Assembly: GCF_032595075.1 (NCBI RefSeq) | Contig: NZ_CP118735.1 | Coordinates: 1,268,001-1,332,000 of the forward strand | Source of the DNA: Streptococcus sp. 29887 | Lineage (GTDB): Bacteria > Bacillota > Bacilli > Lactobacillales > Streptococcaceae | DNA length: 64,000 nt | Direction of reading: 5' to 3' | Shown here: in pieces, positions 30,187-39,842 of the stretch | How the letters are laid out: each line of letters starts with the position of its first letter | Position numbering within the stretch: the stretch's first letter is position 1 | Position numbers and translations under genes: made by a program | The notes under the pieces: generated by a model | Database searches by the model: none | The model's input: the letters and a program-made list of their open reading frames with translations, nothing else | Told to the model about the DNA's origin: nothing

Positions 30187-31719
30187 ATGCTACTAAGCAC
30201 TCAACATTTATCTCTCGACCATCAAAAAGATTTAAGAACCTTGGCTCAGGACCTAAACCTCATTGTCAACCCTGGCGATAAAATAGCCATCATCGGCGAA
30301 GAAGGAAATGGCAAATCCAGTCTACTACTAACCTTAATGGATGCAGCTCTTGTCACAGACTACCTACTCCTATCAGGCAATATTCACCGATATTTTCACT
30401 CGCCAGTCTATATTCCCCAAAGTCTTCCACTGGAAATAGCAGAGCTAACCTTGAACGACTACTTCTTTGGAGATATGGACAGTGATATTGATTACGGTCT
30501 ACTCTACCTCTATGCTGACCAGCTCCAGTTTGACAGCGTACGGTTTTCCAGCCAGCAATTGATTGGAAGCCTGTCTGGCGGAGAAAAATTAAAAATTCAG
30601 TTGATCAAATCTCTAGCAACTCCATCTGATATTATTTTTCTGGATGAGCCGTCCAATGACTTGGATTTAGATACCTTACTTTGGCTTGAAAACTATATCA
30701 TCACGAGCCCAAAGACCATCCTATTTGTTTCTCACGATGAAGACTTCCTCAGCAAAACAGCCACAAAAATCATTCACCTAGAATCGGTTAAAAAGAAAAC
30801 ACTTGCTCAGACCAAGGTTGAAGAACTAGATTACCAGGATTACGCATTGAGACGCCAACAAGCCTATCAGAAACAAGTCCAACAGGCACGGAATAACAAA
30901 AAAGAATTTGACAAGGCCATGAATAAGCACCTACGACAAAAATCACAGGTGCGCAATACCTTGCTCAATACACATGATGCTACTATGGGACGCCTCATTG
31001 CCAAGAAAATGAAGAATGTCTTATCGCGTGAAAAACGCTATGAAAGAATGAAGGAAAATCTCACACAAGTTCCTTTTCATGAAGATGCCATTTCCCTCTT
31101 CTTCTCAGACATTTCACCATTACCAGCTAGAAAACAAGTACTCCACTTAGAAAACTTTCAATTAAAGATTGACGAGCAACTACTCGTTCAAAACATCCAT
31201 TTCAACATAAATGGGCAAGATAAGATTGGTATCATTGGCCTGAATGGAATTGGTAAATCTAGTTTTCTAAAGATAATCTATCAAGAACTCAGGCAACGAG
31301 CAGATATAAAATTGGGCTACATGCCTCAGCACTATTCAGAAGTCCTTGATGAGTCTAAAACTCCACTTGATTTTTTATTAGAAAATGGCAATCGTGAGCA
31401 GGAACAACTTATCTTGACACATCTAGCCAGTCTGCAGTTTACACGACAAGAAGTTCATCACAGGATCTGTGAACTTTCAGGGGGACAAAAAGCCAAGTTA
31501 CTCTTGTTAAAAATGGTTCTTGATCAAGCCAATTTTCTCTTATTAGATGAACCCAGTCGAAACTTCTCTCCTACTTCTCAGCCATATATTCGTCAACTAT
31601 TCGCCGATTATCCAGGTGGCTTGGTATGCGTATCACACGACAGACGTTTCTTGAAAGAAGTTTGTCAAAGAATCTACCGACTAACTGATAGTGGACTGGA
31701 AGAACTAGAACAAATATAA
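30187..31719 (+). CDS. ABC-F family ATPase, probable ribosome-protection (antibiotic resistance) type
   Basis: Soluble twin-ATPase protein of 510 residues without membrane segments. First domain: Walker A GEEGNGKSS, signature LSGGEKLK, Walker B IIFLDEPSNDLDLD. A basic interdomain linker (about residues 195-320) is the part that reaches into the ribosome in this family. Second domain: GLNGIGKSS, LSGGQKAK, LLLDEPSRNFSPTS. The SRNFSPTS variant in place of TNHLD is typical of resistance-type ABC-F proteins, from memory. The inducible-looking leader supports that role. The start at 30187 follows AAAGGAGG; a longer frame would begin in the terminator. Lincosamide/streptogramin/pleuromutilin protection is plausible but not proven. 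Confidence 0.82.
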   Translation: MLLSTQHLSLDHQKDLRTLAQDLNLIVNPGDKIAIIGEEGNGKSSLLLTLMDAALVTDYLLLSGNIHRYFHSPVYIPQSLPLEIAELTLNDYFFGDMDSDIDYGLLYLYADQLQFDSVRFSSQQLIGSLSGGEKLKIQLIKSLATPSDIIFLDEPSNDLDLDTLLWLENYIITSPKTILFVSHDEDFLSKTATKIIHLESVKKKTLAQTKVEELDYQDYALRRQQAYQKQVQQARNNKKEFDKAMNKHLRQKSQVRNTLLNTHDATMGRLIAKKMKNVLSREKRYERMKENLTQVPFHEDAISLFFSDISPLPARKQVLHLENFQLKIDEQLLVQNIHFNINGQDKIGIIGLNGIGKSSFLKIIYQELRQRADIKLGYMPQHYSEVLDESKTPLDFLLENGNREQEQLILTHLASLQFTRQEVHHRICELSGGQKAKLLLLKMVLDQANFLLLDEPSRNFSPTSQPYIRQLFADYPGGLVCVSHDRRFLKEVCQRIYRLTDSGLEELEQI

Positions 31720-31756
31720 AAAAGGAAAATGGTTCACACGCCATATTTCCTTTTAT
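31718..31756. terminator. Bidirectional terminator between the ABC-F gene and metY
   Basis: AAAAGGAAAATGG/CCATATTTCCTTTT stem with A/T tracts on both sides, in the gap between convergent genes. Confidence 0.75.
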
Positions 31757-31799
31757 TATTTATTCATAAAGAATGAAGTCAAGCAAATTAACACATAGC

Positions 31800-33080
31800 T
31801 TATAATTTATCAAGTGCAAGTTGCAAATCTACAATCAAATCATCGACGTTTTCAAGTCCGATGGATAGGCGAATTTGATTTGGTGTGACACCAGCAGCAA
31901 GCAAATCTTTTGGAGCTAACTGAGCGTGCGTGGTTGTAGCTGGATGAACTACCAATGATTTAGCATCAGCAACGTTTGCTAAATTAGAAAATATTTCCAA
32001 ACTATCAATAACCTTACGAGCTTCTTCTGCTCCGCCTTTTACTTGGAAAGAGAAGATAGAGCCTACACCTTTTGGCAGGTATTTATCCGCCAAAGCCTTA
32101 TAAGGGCTATCTGGAAGCGATGGATAATTGACCGACTCAACATTAGGGTGATTCAACAAAAAATCAACAATCTTTTCAGCATTTGATACATGACGCTCTA
32201 CACGGAGAGACAAGGTCTCCAATCCTTGTAAAAGTAAGAAGGCATTAAATGGAGCAAGGGCTGCACCTGTATCACGAAGTAATTGTACACGAACTGCTAC
32301 AATAAATGCTGCTTCACCAATATCACGAGTGTAACTAATGTTGTGATAGCTTGGATCTTCTTCAACAAATTGAGGAAACTTACCAGATGCCGCCCAGTCA
32401 AACTTGCCGCCATCGACAATCACACCACCAATGGTCGTACCATGTCCACCAATAAACTTGGTTGCAGAATGAACTGCGATATCAACACCATGAGAAAATA
32501 CATTAATCAAATATGGAGTTGCAAAGGTATTATCTGAAACAAGCGGGATGTGGTGATTGTGTGCAATTTCTGCCAATTTTTCAAGATCAGGAATATTGAT
32601 AACAGGATTCCCAAGGGTTTCAATAAATACAAGCTTTGTATTGTCTTGAATGGCAGCTTCTACTGCTTCAAAATCATCAATATCGACAAAACTTGTTGTT
32701 ATTCCATAACGTGGAAGAGTTTCTTTGAATAGGTTAAAAGTTCCACCATAGAGTGTCGTTGCCGCCACAATATGATCTCCAGCATGTGCCAGCGCTAGAA
32801 TAGTATAGGTGATAGCTGCCATCCCTGAAGAAGTCGCTAAAGCACCGATTCCTCCTTCTAAAGCTGCTACACGATTCTCAAAAGTAGCAACTGTAGGGTT
32901 GGTGATACGAGTATAGATATTTCCTAGTTTACGTAAAGCAAATAAGTCCTCTGCTTCTTGTGCATCATCAAAAACATAAGAAGTAGTTTGGTAAATTGGT
33001 ACAGCACGTGATTTTGAAGCAGGATCAACCTCTTGTCCTGCATGCAATTGAAGGGTTTCAAATGAAAATTCTCTAGTCAT
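31800..33080 (-). CDS. metY: O-acetylhomoserine sulfhydrylase (MetY-type) / cysteine synthase
   Basis: PLP enzyme of 426 residues from the Cys/Met metabolism family; it makes homocysteine from O-acetylhomoserine and sulfide. Visible marks are the N-terminal FETLQLHAGQ, YTRITNPTVATFE, the substrate loop SSGMAA, and the PLP lysine motif HSATKFIGGHGTTIGGV. The C-terminus has RLSIGLENVDDLI. The length and the GQEVDP insert favour MetY over MetB/MetC. It is monocistronic with a palindromic operator candidate upstream. Confidence 0.93.
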   Translation of the reverse strand: MTREFSFETLQLHAGQEVDPASKSRAVPIYQTTSYVFDDAQEAEDLFALRKLGNIYTRITNPTVATFENRVAALEGGIGALATSSGMAAITYTILALAHAGDHIVAATTLYGGTFNLFKETLPRYGITTSFVDIDDFEAVEAAIQDNTKLVFIETLGNPVINIPDLEKLAEIAHNHHIPLVSDNTFATPYLINVFSHGVDIAVHSATKFIGGHGTTIGGVIVDGGKFDWAASGKFPQFVEEDPSYHNISYTRDIGEAAFIVAVRVQLLRDTGAALAPFNAFLLLQGLETLSLRVERHVSNAEKIVDFLLNHPNVESVNYPSLPDSPYKALADKYLPKGVGSIFSFQVKGGAEEARKVIDSLEIFSNLANVADAKSLVVHPATTTHAQLAPKDLLAAGVTPNQIRLSIGLENVDDLIVDLQLALDKL

Positions 33081-33156
33081 AGTGATAGCTCCTTTGGACT
33101 TTTTCTGTATTCTACACTATTTTTTCCATCTTGACTAATACTTTTTCTATGCAAAA

Positions 33157-33179
33157 AGATATAGTTATTAGCTATATCT
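33157..33179 (-). promoter_or_regulatory. Perfect 8-bp inverted repeat upstream of metY
   Basis: AGATATAG and CTATATCT separated by seven bases. It lies about 80 bp before the metY start, upstream of a -10-like TAGAAT with a poor -35. This layout fits activation by a LysR-type sulphur regulator (MtaR or CmbR). Confidence 0.45.
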
Positions 33180-33272
33180 GTTACCACTTATGAATAACTT
33201 TCGTCTGATAAACAGAAATAACACTCTATATTACCACCAACTGCTTTAAGATGATACCAACCGCTATAAAAC

Positions 33273-33761
33273 TTACATTCGTTCGCGCAACTTTTCAACA
33301 AAGAGGTAGGCTGCTGGGCAGATAAGAGTATTTTTTATGGTTAGATTGTTAATTTGGTATATTTTCTTCCGATCAGTATGTGGAAATTCTCGGCAGGCTT
33401 TAGGACGAGCATCATAGATGCTACAGAGATTATCACCTCCAAGGAAGGGACAGGGCATGGATTGAAAAACCTTATCGCCATCCTCATCCACGCGCAAATA
33501 CATATCCTCAAAAACAGGTAATTTCATGCGCAAATGCTTGGCAATTCGAGTAATGTCAGCTTCTGTAAAAAGCGGGCCCAAGGTCTTGCAGCAATTGGCA
33601 CACTCTGTGCAGTCAATTTCCGAAAAAACTTCCGCATGGATATCTTGAACAATTCTGTCCAGATTTTTGGGTGCTTTCTTCTTGAGGTTAGCTAGAAATT
33701 TTCGATGTTCTCCCTGTTTCTGCTGGGCGAGTTGCTTGTATTTTTCGATATCTACTGTCAT
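33273..33761 (-). CDS. YkgJ-type cysteine-cluster (putative metal-binding) protein
   Basis: Protein of 162 residues from ATG 33761, which has GGAGAG upstream. It carries the family's cysteine cluster: DCTECANCCKTLGPLF, then CPFLGGDNLCSIYDARPKACREFP, then a late CPAA. Such proteins are described as zinc- or iron-chelating (CxxCxxCC family); no substrate is known. It follows maf by 51 bp on the same strand and may be cotranscribed. Confidence 0.85.
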   Translation of the reverse strand: MTVDIEKYKQLAQQKQGEHRKFLANLKKKAPKNLDRIVQDIHAEVFSEIDCTECANCCKTLGPLFTEADITRIAKHLRMKLPVFEDMYLRVDEDGDKVFQSMPCPFLGGDNLCSIYDARPKACREFPHTDRKKIYQINNLTIKNTLICPAAYLFVEKLRERM

Positions 33762-33812
33762 AAACTCTCCTTTTCGACCTCTATTATACCACAAACAAAC
33801 TTTTCAGCTCTG

Positions 33813-34460
33813 CTATTTTTCAAAAGACTGATGGGCGAAAATCCTGCGGGAAACTTCGGCTACGGGCAGGCCGATGATGGTGTGAATATCCCCTGAAATG
33901 CCAGCCACAAAGCGCGGATCTAGCTCTTGAATACCGTAAGCACCTGCCTTGTCAAGTGGCTGTTTTTCGTGAATGTAGGACTGAATGACCTCCTCTAGTG
34001 CTGGATAGTGGTCCACAAAATCAATCTGTGCCAATGTGTAAAACACATCCAGTGAATGATCTGTGCGCAGGCAGACAGAGGTCACAACCTGATGGCTCTT
34101 ACCAAAATAGGAACGTAGCATGGTTTCAGCTTCCATCAAATCTTGAGGCTTGTTAAAAATCTGTCCATCTGACACGACAATGGTATCTGCAGAAATATAG
34201 ATATGACCAGGCAATAATTCAATATCCGACTTAGCCTTGGAAATCTCACAACAGGTTTTTGCAGCTCGAGTTAAAAAATCATCGGATGCAAATTCTTTCA
34301 TAAAGCGCTCTTCAATCCCCCGTTCATCGACTTCAACGGATTGGATATGAGGGGCTAGAAACTCCAATAATTGCTTGCGTCTAGGCGAATTACTGAGCAA
34401 AACATAGGAAGTAAGGATTGGTAGACTTCCTTCTTTTTGATAGTCAAATACAGTTTGCAT
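33813..34460 (-). CDS. maf: Maf-like nucleotide pyrophosphatase
   Basis: House-cleaning enzyme family that hydrolyses non-canonical nucleoside triphosphates. It is 215 residues from ATG 34460, behind GGAGGAA; the longer frame adds MTGGN without a ribosome site. The family motifs are LSNSPRRKQLLEFL near residue 20, YISADTIVV, and the C-terminal DKAGAYGIQ and ISGDIHTIIGLPV. It is longer at the N-terminus than the shortest Maf proteins. Confidence 0.9.
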   Translation of the reverse strand: MQTVFDYQKEGSLPILTSYVLLSNSPRRKQLLEFLAPHIQSVEVDERGIEERFMKEFASDDFLTRAAKTCCEISKAKSDIELLPGHIYISADTIVVSDGQIFNKPQDLMEAETMLRSYFGKSHQVVTSVCLRTDHSLDVFYTLAQIDFVDHYPALEEVIQSYIHEKQPLDKAGAYGIQELDPRFVAGISGDIHTIIGLPVAEVSRRIFAHQSFEK

Positions 34461-34467
34461 ATTTCCT

Positions 34468-34503
34468 CCAGTCAAAAACAGAGCCCTAAGACCCTGTTTC
34501 TGC
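34468..34503 (-). terminator. Terminator of the 5'-nucleotidase gene
   Basis: Imperfect stem AAACAGGGTC/GGCTCTGTTT with T run on the minus strand, just after the stop codon and overlapping the maf ribosome site region. Confidence 0.5.
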
Positions 34504-34510
34504 CATTCTA

Positions 34511-36718
34511 TTAGTTTGTTTTACGGCGACGAACAGACACTGCAAGTCCAGCAAGACCAAGGCCAAATAGACTAAGTGCTAGGCTTGATTGGTCACCGGT
34601 ATTTGGCAGGCTAGCTGCTGAGCTAGTAGCTGTTTTAGAAGTAGCAACTGGAGTACTAGCAGCCAAGGCTGGTTTAACAGCTGTTTTAGCAACAGATGCT
34701 TGCTGTCCTTCTGTCACAGGTGTCTGTGTTTGACCACCAGTTTGTGCATCTTTTTGTGTAGATGGAGCCGTTGGTTTTTCCACTGGTTTAACAAGTGTTT
34801 CTGGATTTGAATTAGCATCAGTTGGGTCAGTTTCTGCCAATACTTCAATGTAGTCAGGGAAATTATCACCATCTGTATCCAAAGTCGAGTTAACTGAAAC
34901 TAGACGAGAGTTTGGATTAACAACTTCATAGACGGTTAAGTCAGCGGATTTCAAATACTCAGCGAAGACACTGTCCATTGAAGGACCTTCTTCACGAGCG
35001 CCACCAAGCATAGTGTAGCCATCACCACCAGCTGCCAAGAAGTCATTGGTTGCTAAGTAGTATGTTTTTGCTAGATCTAATTCTTCGTAGAGGCCTGTTT
35101 CAGGATTGAGGATACCAATCAAGAGAACGCGTTGGTCAGCTGGTAGGGTTGTATCGTAGAATACTTGGGCACCTGAAATGTGCAAGAAACCACCGCTAGC
35201 TTCCAAAAGTGGAAGACCATTTTCATCCAATACAGGAGCACCAGTTTCCTTATCAGCCTGCAAGGTTGCAGACAAAGACTTGGCAAACATATCGGCAATT
35301 TGCTGACCAGTTACAGTGATTTGAGAAACGATATTACCAAATGGCAAGACAGCAATAATATCACCTTTTGTGACAGGTTGATCTTTAGCAATAGTTGCAC
35401 GAAGACCACCGCCGTTTGTCACAGCAAGGCTAGTTTTATTAGAGAAACCTGTTTGACCATAAGCGTAAATGGCATCTGTCACCGCATTCCCCAAGTTTGT
35501 TTCACGGACACGGACGTTTGAACGTTCACCATTCAATTCCACTGGATTGTTGGCAATAACAACTTGAGCATTTTCAGCTTCGTACTTAGCTTTGATTTCA
35601 GCCACAAGCGCCTCAATTTTGGCATTTGGTGTCACATTCTTAGCATCGGCTGCAGAAATCAGACCTGCTTCAGCTAGCAATTGGTTAGATTTCAAGGTTA
35701 CCTTACCGATGTTGTTCAAGTATGAACCTGTTTGGTTGTAGGTTACGTTGTTGCCATAGGTTGTTGATTCGACTGTATGAGAATGTCCGTCAATCACAAT
35801 GACACGTTTGCCAGCCAACTTGCTGTTTTCAGAAAGAGCCTGTGCCAAGGTAGAACCTCTCCACTCAACAGGAGTTGTTGTATCAACACCCAAGTGAGCT
35901 AGGATGATGTAGTTGTTATAAACTCTGTTATCAGCTAAGGCACGCGCTTCTACTTCGTCAACAACTTTGTTGACTTCAGTGATTGGGTCCGCAAAAATAA
36001 CGCCTTCAACGTTTTTAGGATGGGTTTTAGTCGCTGTTTCAGGCGTTGTCACACCAATCACAACAAACTCATCACCAACAACTGTTGGAGTTTTATCAAC
36101 AATGGTTGAAGCTTCAAAGACACGCGCGCCATCAACATAGGTATTGGCACTAAGGAGTGGGAAATTCAAGGTTTCTTTGTACTTGATAGCCTGTTCCATA
36201 CCAAAGTCAAATTCATGGTTACCAACAGCCATAGCATCGTATCCAACCTCATTCATGATATTGGCACGATCTTCACCCTTGGTCGAGTTAGAAATTGGCA
36301 AACCTTGGAAGGCATCGCCAGCGTCTACAACGATGGTATTTTCAACTTTTGCACGCTCTTCTTCAATGACAGCTGCAGCCTTGGCATCACCGATAACACC
36401 AGAACGGGTATCTTCAAGAATACGACCATGAACATCATTAGTATGAATAATGACCGCTTCAACAGTTTCAGTTGGTTCAGTTACTGTTGTTGTATCAGCA
36501 ATTTCGTTGCTTGTAACTGTTTCTACAGCCTCTGTAGTAGCTGTGCTAGCTGGTTCTGCAGTCGCTTGAGTACTTGGAGCTACCTCTTGACTACTTGCTG
36601 TAGAACTTGTCGTGGTAGCTGATGAAGTCGTTTCAGCTGCTTGCACTTGTTGAGCCAAGACGAATGGAGCCAACAAGAGAGTGGACATGACTGGTAATAA
36701 GAAATCTTTCTTTTTCAT
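34511..36718 (-). CDS. LPXTG-anchored 5'-nucleotidase / metallophosphatase
   Basis: Surface enzyme of 735 residues that probably dephosphorylates extracellular nucleotides to adenosine, an immune-damping activity known in several streptococci. Signal peptide (FLLPVMSTLLLAPFVLAQQVQA), Ser/Thr-rich stalk, then metallophosphatase motifs IIHTNDVHGRI, VDAGDAFQG, GNHEFDFG and DGHSHTVES. The 5'-nucleotidase C domain follows (NLGNAVTDAI, NGGGLRATI, NDFLAAGGDGY). A calcium-type motif DTDGDNFPDYIE and the sorting signal LPNTGDQSS with RRRKTN tail end the protein. ATG 36718 has AGAAAGG; the upstream ATG has none. A TATAAT (36758-36753, minus) is its probable -10. Confidence 0.92.
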   Translation of the reverse strand: MKKKDFLLPVMSTLLLAPFVLAQQVQAAETTSSATTTSSTASSQEVAPSTQATAEPASTATTEAVETVTSNEIADTTTVTEPTETVEAVIIHTNDVHGRILEDTRSGVIGDAKAAAVIEEERAKVENTIVVDAGDAFQGLPISNSTKGEDRANIMNEVGYDAMAVGNHEFDFGMEQAIKYKETLNFPLLSANTYVDGARVFEASTIVDKTPTVVGDEFVVIGVTTPETATKTHPKNVEGVIFADPITEVNKVVDEVEARALADNRVYNNYIILAHLGVDTTTPVEWRGSTLAQALSENSKLAGKRVIVIDGHSHTVESTTYGNNVTYNQTGSYLNNIGKVTLKSNQLLAEAGLISAADAKNVTPNAKIEALVAEIKAKYEAENAQVVIANNPVELNGERSNVRVRETNLGNAVTDAIYAYGQTGFSNKTSLAVTNGGGLRATIAKDQPVTKGDIIAVLPFGNIVSQITVTGQQIADMFAKSLSATLQADKETGAPVLDENGLPLLEASGGFLHISGAQVFYDTTLPADQRVLLIGILNPETGLYEELDLAKTYYLATNDFLAAGGDGYTMLGGAREEGPSMDSVFAEYLKSADLTVYEVVNPNSRLVSVNSTLDTDGDNFPDYIEVLAETDPTDANSNPETLVKPVEKPTAPSTQKDAQTGGQTQTPVTEGQQASVAKTAVKPALAASTPVATSKTATSSAASLPNTGDQSSLALSLFGLGLAGLAVSVRRRKTN

Positions 36719-36752
36719 AAACAAACCTTTCTTGTGCATAATTCACAAGACT

Positions 36753-36758
36753 ATTATA
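36753..36758 (-). promoter_or_regulatory. -10 box of the 5'-nucleotidase gene
   Basis: TATAAT on the minus strand, about 35 bases before the start codon. No good -35 is visible. Confidence 0.5.
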
Positions 36759-36813
36759 CACTTTTTCAACATAAATAGAAACATTGAAATCGTTTTTATA
36801 GAAAAAATGTTCG

Positions 36814-36843
36814 AGAAAAGCGAATTAGTTGCCCAATCCGCTT
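36814..36843 (-). terminator. Terminator of the glycosyltransferase-ung-pyrC operon
   Basis: AAGCGAATT/AATCCGCTT stem with one mismatch and a TTTTC tail on the minus strand, six bases after the pyrC stop. Confidence 0.6.
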
Positions 36844-36848
36844 ACTTC

Positions 36849-38117
36849 TTATTTCTCAAACACAATTTTACCATCCGATATTGTAAAACGAACCTCGCCC
36901 TTCAAGCTATCTCCAACAAATGGAGAATTGGCTGACTTAGAAGCAAAATCTGCTGTGACCAAACGGTCTGTATGCGGATCAAATATAACGAGGTCTGCCG
37001 GACCATGTGCAGCAAGATAACCAGCATCAAGGCCATAGAGTTTAGCTGGGTTAATAGTCATCTTCTCCAGCAATTGCAAGAGAGTGAGGTGTCCATCTTC
37101 TACCAAATGAGTTAGACCAAGTGACAGTGAAGTTTCTAAACCTGTCATTCCTGACGGAGCTTGGGTAACATCCTCTACATTTTTTTCATCCGCGTGATGA
37201 GGAGCATGATCCGTTGCAATAACAGAGATAACACCAGATTTCAATCCTTCAATCACTGCCAACCGATCGCTCTCCAAGCGTAACGGCGGGTTCATCTTAG
37301 CGTTGGCACCTTTTGTCAAAAGTAAGTCCTCAGTCCGTGAAAAATGCTGGGGTGCTACTTCTGCTGTTACCTTAGCTCCTAGGCCTTGAACAAATTCGAC
37401 AACCTTGACTGACTCCGCTTTAGACAAGTGCTGGATATGGACACGGGCACCTGTTTCATAGGCAATCATGACATCACGCGCAACCATACTGTATTCTGCC
37501 ACGCCAGTTGCTCCACAGACATGGAAATGCTTTTCAGCCACTTGCTCGTTAAGCCCCAAAATACCATTCAAATCAGGATCTTCTTCATGCAGACTGATGA
37601 GGCAGTCGTGAGCTTTGGCTAATTTCATAGCCTTTCTCACCACGCCAGCATTTGTCAAAGGAATACCATCATCCGAGAAGGCTACCGCACCAGCCTCTAG
37701 TAAGGCAGGAAAATCTGTCAGGTTTTGCCCATCAAATTGATTGGTGATGGTTGCTACACTGTAAATGTGAATAGCTTCTTTTTTGGCAGATTCTAATACT
37801 TCCTTCAGTGTTTCGACAGTCGAAATCGTCGGACTGGTGTTGGCCATCATGACCACAGAGGTAAAGCCGCCTGCAGCCGCAGAAAGAGCCCCGGTATGAA
37901 TATCTTCCTTGTGGGTCTGACCTGGCTCACGAAAATGCACATGAACATCGACCAAGCCTGGTGCAACCACCAAACCTGTCGCATCAATAACCTGCTCCAC
38001 ATCTTCCGAAATCGATTCAGCAATCTTGACGATTTTCTTTCCGTCAATTAAGATATCACAAATTTTGTCTAATCCCGATTGAGGATCAATTACACGACCA
38101 TTTTTTACTAATAACAT
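36849..38117 (-). CDS. pyrC: Dihydroorotase
   Basis: Third enzyme of pyrimidine synthesis, closing carbamoyl-aspartate to dihydroorotate. It is 422 residues, the class I length. The metal ligands are visible in [16 protein letters not shown], and later in HEEDPDL, HIQHLSK and [12 protein letters not shown]. It is the last gene of an operon with a glycosyltransferase and ung. I find no PyrR-type attenuator directly before it, unlike the other pyr units here. Confidence 0.96.
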   Translation of the reverse strand: MLLVKNGRVIDPQSGLDKICDILIDGKKIVKIAESISEDVEQVIDATGLVVAPGLVDVHVHFREPGQTHKEDIHTGALSAAAGGFTSVVMMANTSPTISTVETLKEVLESAKKEAIHIYSVATITNQFDGQNLTDFPALLEAGAVAFSDDGIPLTNAGVVRKAMKLAKAHDCLISLHEEDPDLNGILGLNEQVAEKHFHVCGATGVAEYSMVARDVMIAYETGARVHIQHLSKAESVKVVEFVQGLGAKVTAEVAPQHFSRTEDLLLTKGANAKMNPPLRLESDRLAVIEGLKSGVISVIATDHAPHHADEKNVEDVTQAPSGMTGLETSLSLGLTHLVEDGHLTLLQLLEKMTINPAKLYGLDAGYLAAHGPADLVIFDPHTDRLVTADFASKSANSPFVGDSLKGEVRFTISDGKIVFEK

Positions 38118-38145
38118 TCACATCTCCTTTGGTTGCCAACTGCTT

Positions 38146-38799
38146 TTAACGCAGCCAGTCAATTTCTGAACTTCCTTTTGAATGTAAAAAGGCATTTGCT
38201 TTTGAAAATGGCTTACTTCCGAAAAATCCTCGGTAGGCTGATAGAGGGCTTGGGTGAGCTGATTCGACAATCAAATGGTTGGGATTGGTAATCAGTGCCT
38301 TTTTTTTGCGAGCATAAGCTCCCCAAAGAATGTAGACGACAGGCTGGTCTAAGCCATTGACCACCTTAATAACAGCATCTGTAAAAGGCTCCCAGATTTG
38401 CCCTGCATGCCCATTGGCCTGACCAGCTGGCACAGTCAAACAAGCATTTAGCAAGAGAACACCCTCTTCCGCCCAACCTGTCAAATCATGTTCCTGCTTG
38501 ACCCCGATATCATCTGCCAATTCCTTTAGGATATTTTGGAGCGATGGCGGAGCTGGTACCGAATTGGGTACAGAGAAGGACAAGCCTTGAGCCTGACCAG
38601 GTCCATGATAAGGATCCTGTCCCAAAATAACCACCTTGACCTTTTCTAATGCCGTCGTCTGAATGGCTGCAAATACCTTCTCACGAGGCGGGTAAACGGT
38701 CCCACTTGTATAAACTTGGTCCAAAAATTGATTGATTTTACCGAAATAATGTTCGGGCAACTGTTCCTTAATCAATTCATGCCAGGCTGAATGTTCCAT
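38146..38799 (-). CDS. ung: Uracil-DNA glycosylase
   Basis: Removes uracil from DNA in base excision repair. It is 217 residues from ATG 38799, which lies six bases after GGAG; a TTG two codons upstream is the alternative. The catalytic motif [19 protein letters not shown] is near residue 60, and the second motif [13 protein letters not shown] is near the C-terminus. Confidence 0.96.
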   Translation of the reverse strand: MEHSAWHELIKEQLPEHYFGKINQFLDQVYTSGTVYPPREKVFAAIQTTALEKVKVVILGQDPYHGPGQAQGLSFSVPNSVPAPPSLQNILKELADDIGVKQEHDLTGWAEEGVLLLNACLTVPAGQANGHAGQIWEPFTDAVIKVVNGLDQPVVYILWGAYARKKKALITNPNHLIVESAHPSPLSAYRGFFGSKPFSKANAFLHSKGSSEIDWLR

Positions 38800-38808
38800 A
38801 CACAACTC

Positions 38809-39735
38809 CTAGTTTGAACTTTTTTCTTTGACAATATAAACAGGGCGTTTCTTGGTTTCTAAGAAGACTTTGGCCAAATATTTACCAAGAATACCGATAG
38901 TCATCAACTGCAAACCACCTAAAAATAGGATGATACAGATAGTTGATGGCCAACCGATTGTTGGATCACCAAATACCAAGGTTTTAACCACTACAATCAC
39001 CATCAAGACCAAGGACAACAAGAAGGTGAAAAATCCTGTATAGGAAGCAATATTAAGCGGTGTATCTGAAAAGTTGATTATCCCTTCAATCGAGTAGGAA
39101 AGCAACTTCCAGAATGACCAACTGGTTTCACCAGCCACTCGCTCAACATTTTTGTAGGGCAGATATTCCGTTTCAAAACCAACCCAGGCAAAAATACCTT
39201 TTGAAAAACGATTGTATTCAGACACAGAGAGAATGGCATCGACCATGTGACGACGCATAAGTCGGAAATCACGCGCACCGTCAACTACTTCAACTTGGCT
39301 AATCTTATTCATCAATTTATAGAATAATTTAGCAAAAAAACTACGAATAGGAGGTTCACCCTCACGACTAACACGACGGGTTCCTACACAGTCTAAATCT
39401 GCATTGGCTTCAAGCATAGCCTTCATTTCTATCAACATCTCAGGTGGATCCTGTAAATCGACATCCATAACAGTAACCAAGTCACCTTGAGCTGCCTGCA
39501 AGCCAGCATAAAGGGCTGCTTCTTTACCAAAATTTCTTGAAAACGAAAGGTAGCGAACAGTTTGATCTCGACCAGACAAGTGACGCAAGACTTTTAAGGT
39601 GCCATCCTTGGAACCATCATTAACAAAAATATATTCAAAATTTTCCCCCATTTCCTTACAAACCTTTTCCATAGCCTCGTAAAAATAGGGAATTGCCTCT
39701 TCTTCATTAAAACAAGGCACGATAACTGAAATCAT
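38809..39735 (-). CDS. Family 2 glycosyltransferase with two C-terminal membrane spans (GtrB/CsbB-like)
   Basis: Protein of 308 residues of the DPM1/GtrB group, which transfers sugar from a nucleotide donor to undecaprenyl phosphate on the cytoplasmic face. N-terminal GT-A fold: VIVPCFNEEEAIPYF, VNDGSKDGT, DVDLQDPP as the metal site, and DFRLMRR. Two hydrophobic helices follow near residues 230 and 265. It would feed a lipid-linked sugar to a wall polymer glycosyltransferase located elsewhere. First gene of the operon with ung and pyrC. Confidence 0.88.
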   Translation of the reverse strand: MISVIVPCFNEEEAIPYFYEAMEKVCKEMGENFEYIFVNDGSKDGTLKVLRHLSGRDQTVRYLSFSRNFGKEAALYAGLQAAQGDLVTVMDVDLQDPPEMLIEMKAMLEANADLDCVGTRRVSREGEPPIRSFFAKLFYKLMNKISQVEVVDGARDFRLMRRHMVDAILSVSEYNRFSKGIFAWVGFETEYLPYKNVERVAGETSWSFWKLLSYSIEGIINFSDTPLNIASYTGFFTFLLSLVLMVIVVVKTLVFGDPTIGWPSTICIILFLGGLQLMTIGILGKYLAKVFLETKKRPVYIVKEKSSN

Positions 39736-39787
39736 GTATTTCTCCTCATACGGTCAAAAATTGTATGTCAAACATACTGTAGGTTCC

Positions 39788-39793
39788 ATTATA
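39788..39793 (-). promoter_or_regulatory. Extended -10 of the glycosyltransferase operon
   Basis: Minus strand TGGTATAAT, about 55 bases before the ATG. Confidence 0.55.
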
Positions 39794-39842
39794 CCATTTT
39801 AGAAGATAAGTTCCCAGAAATCGTGCGTTTGAACATGACTAC

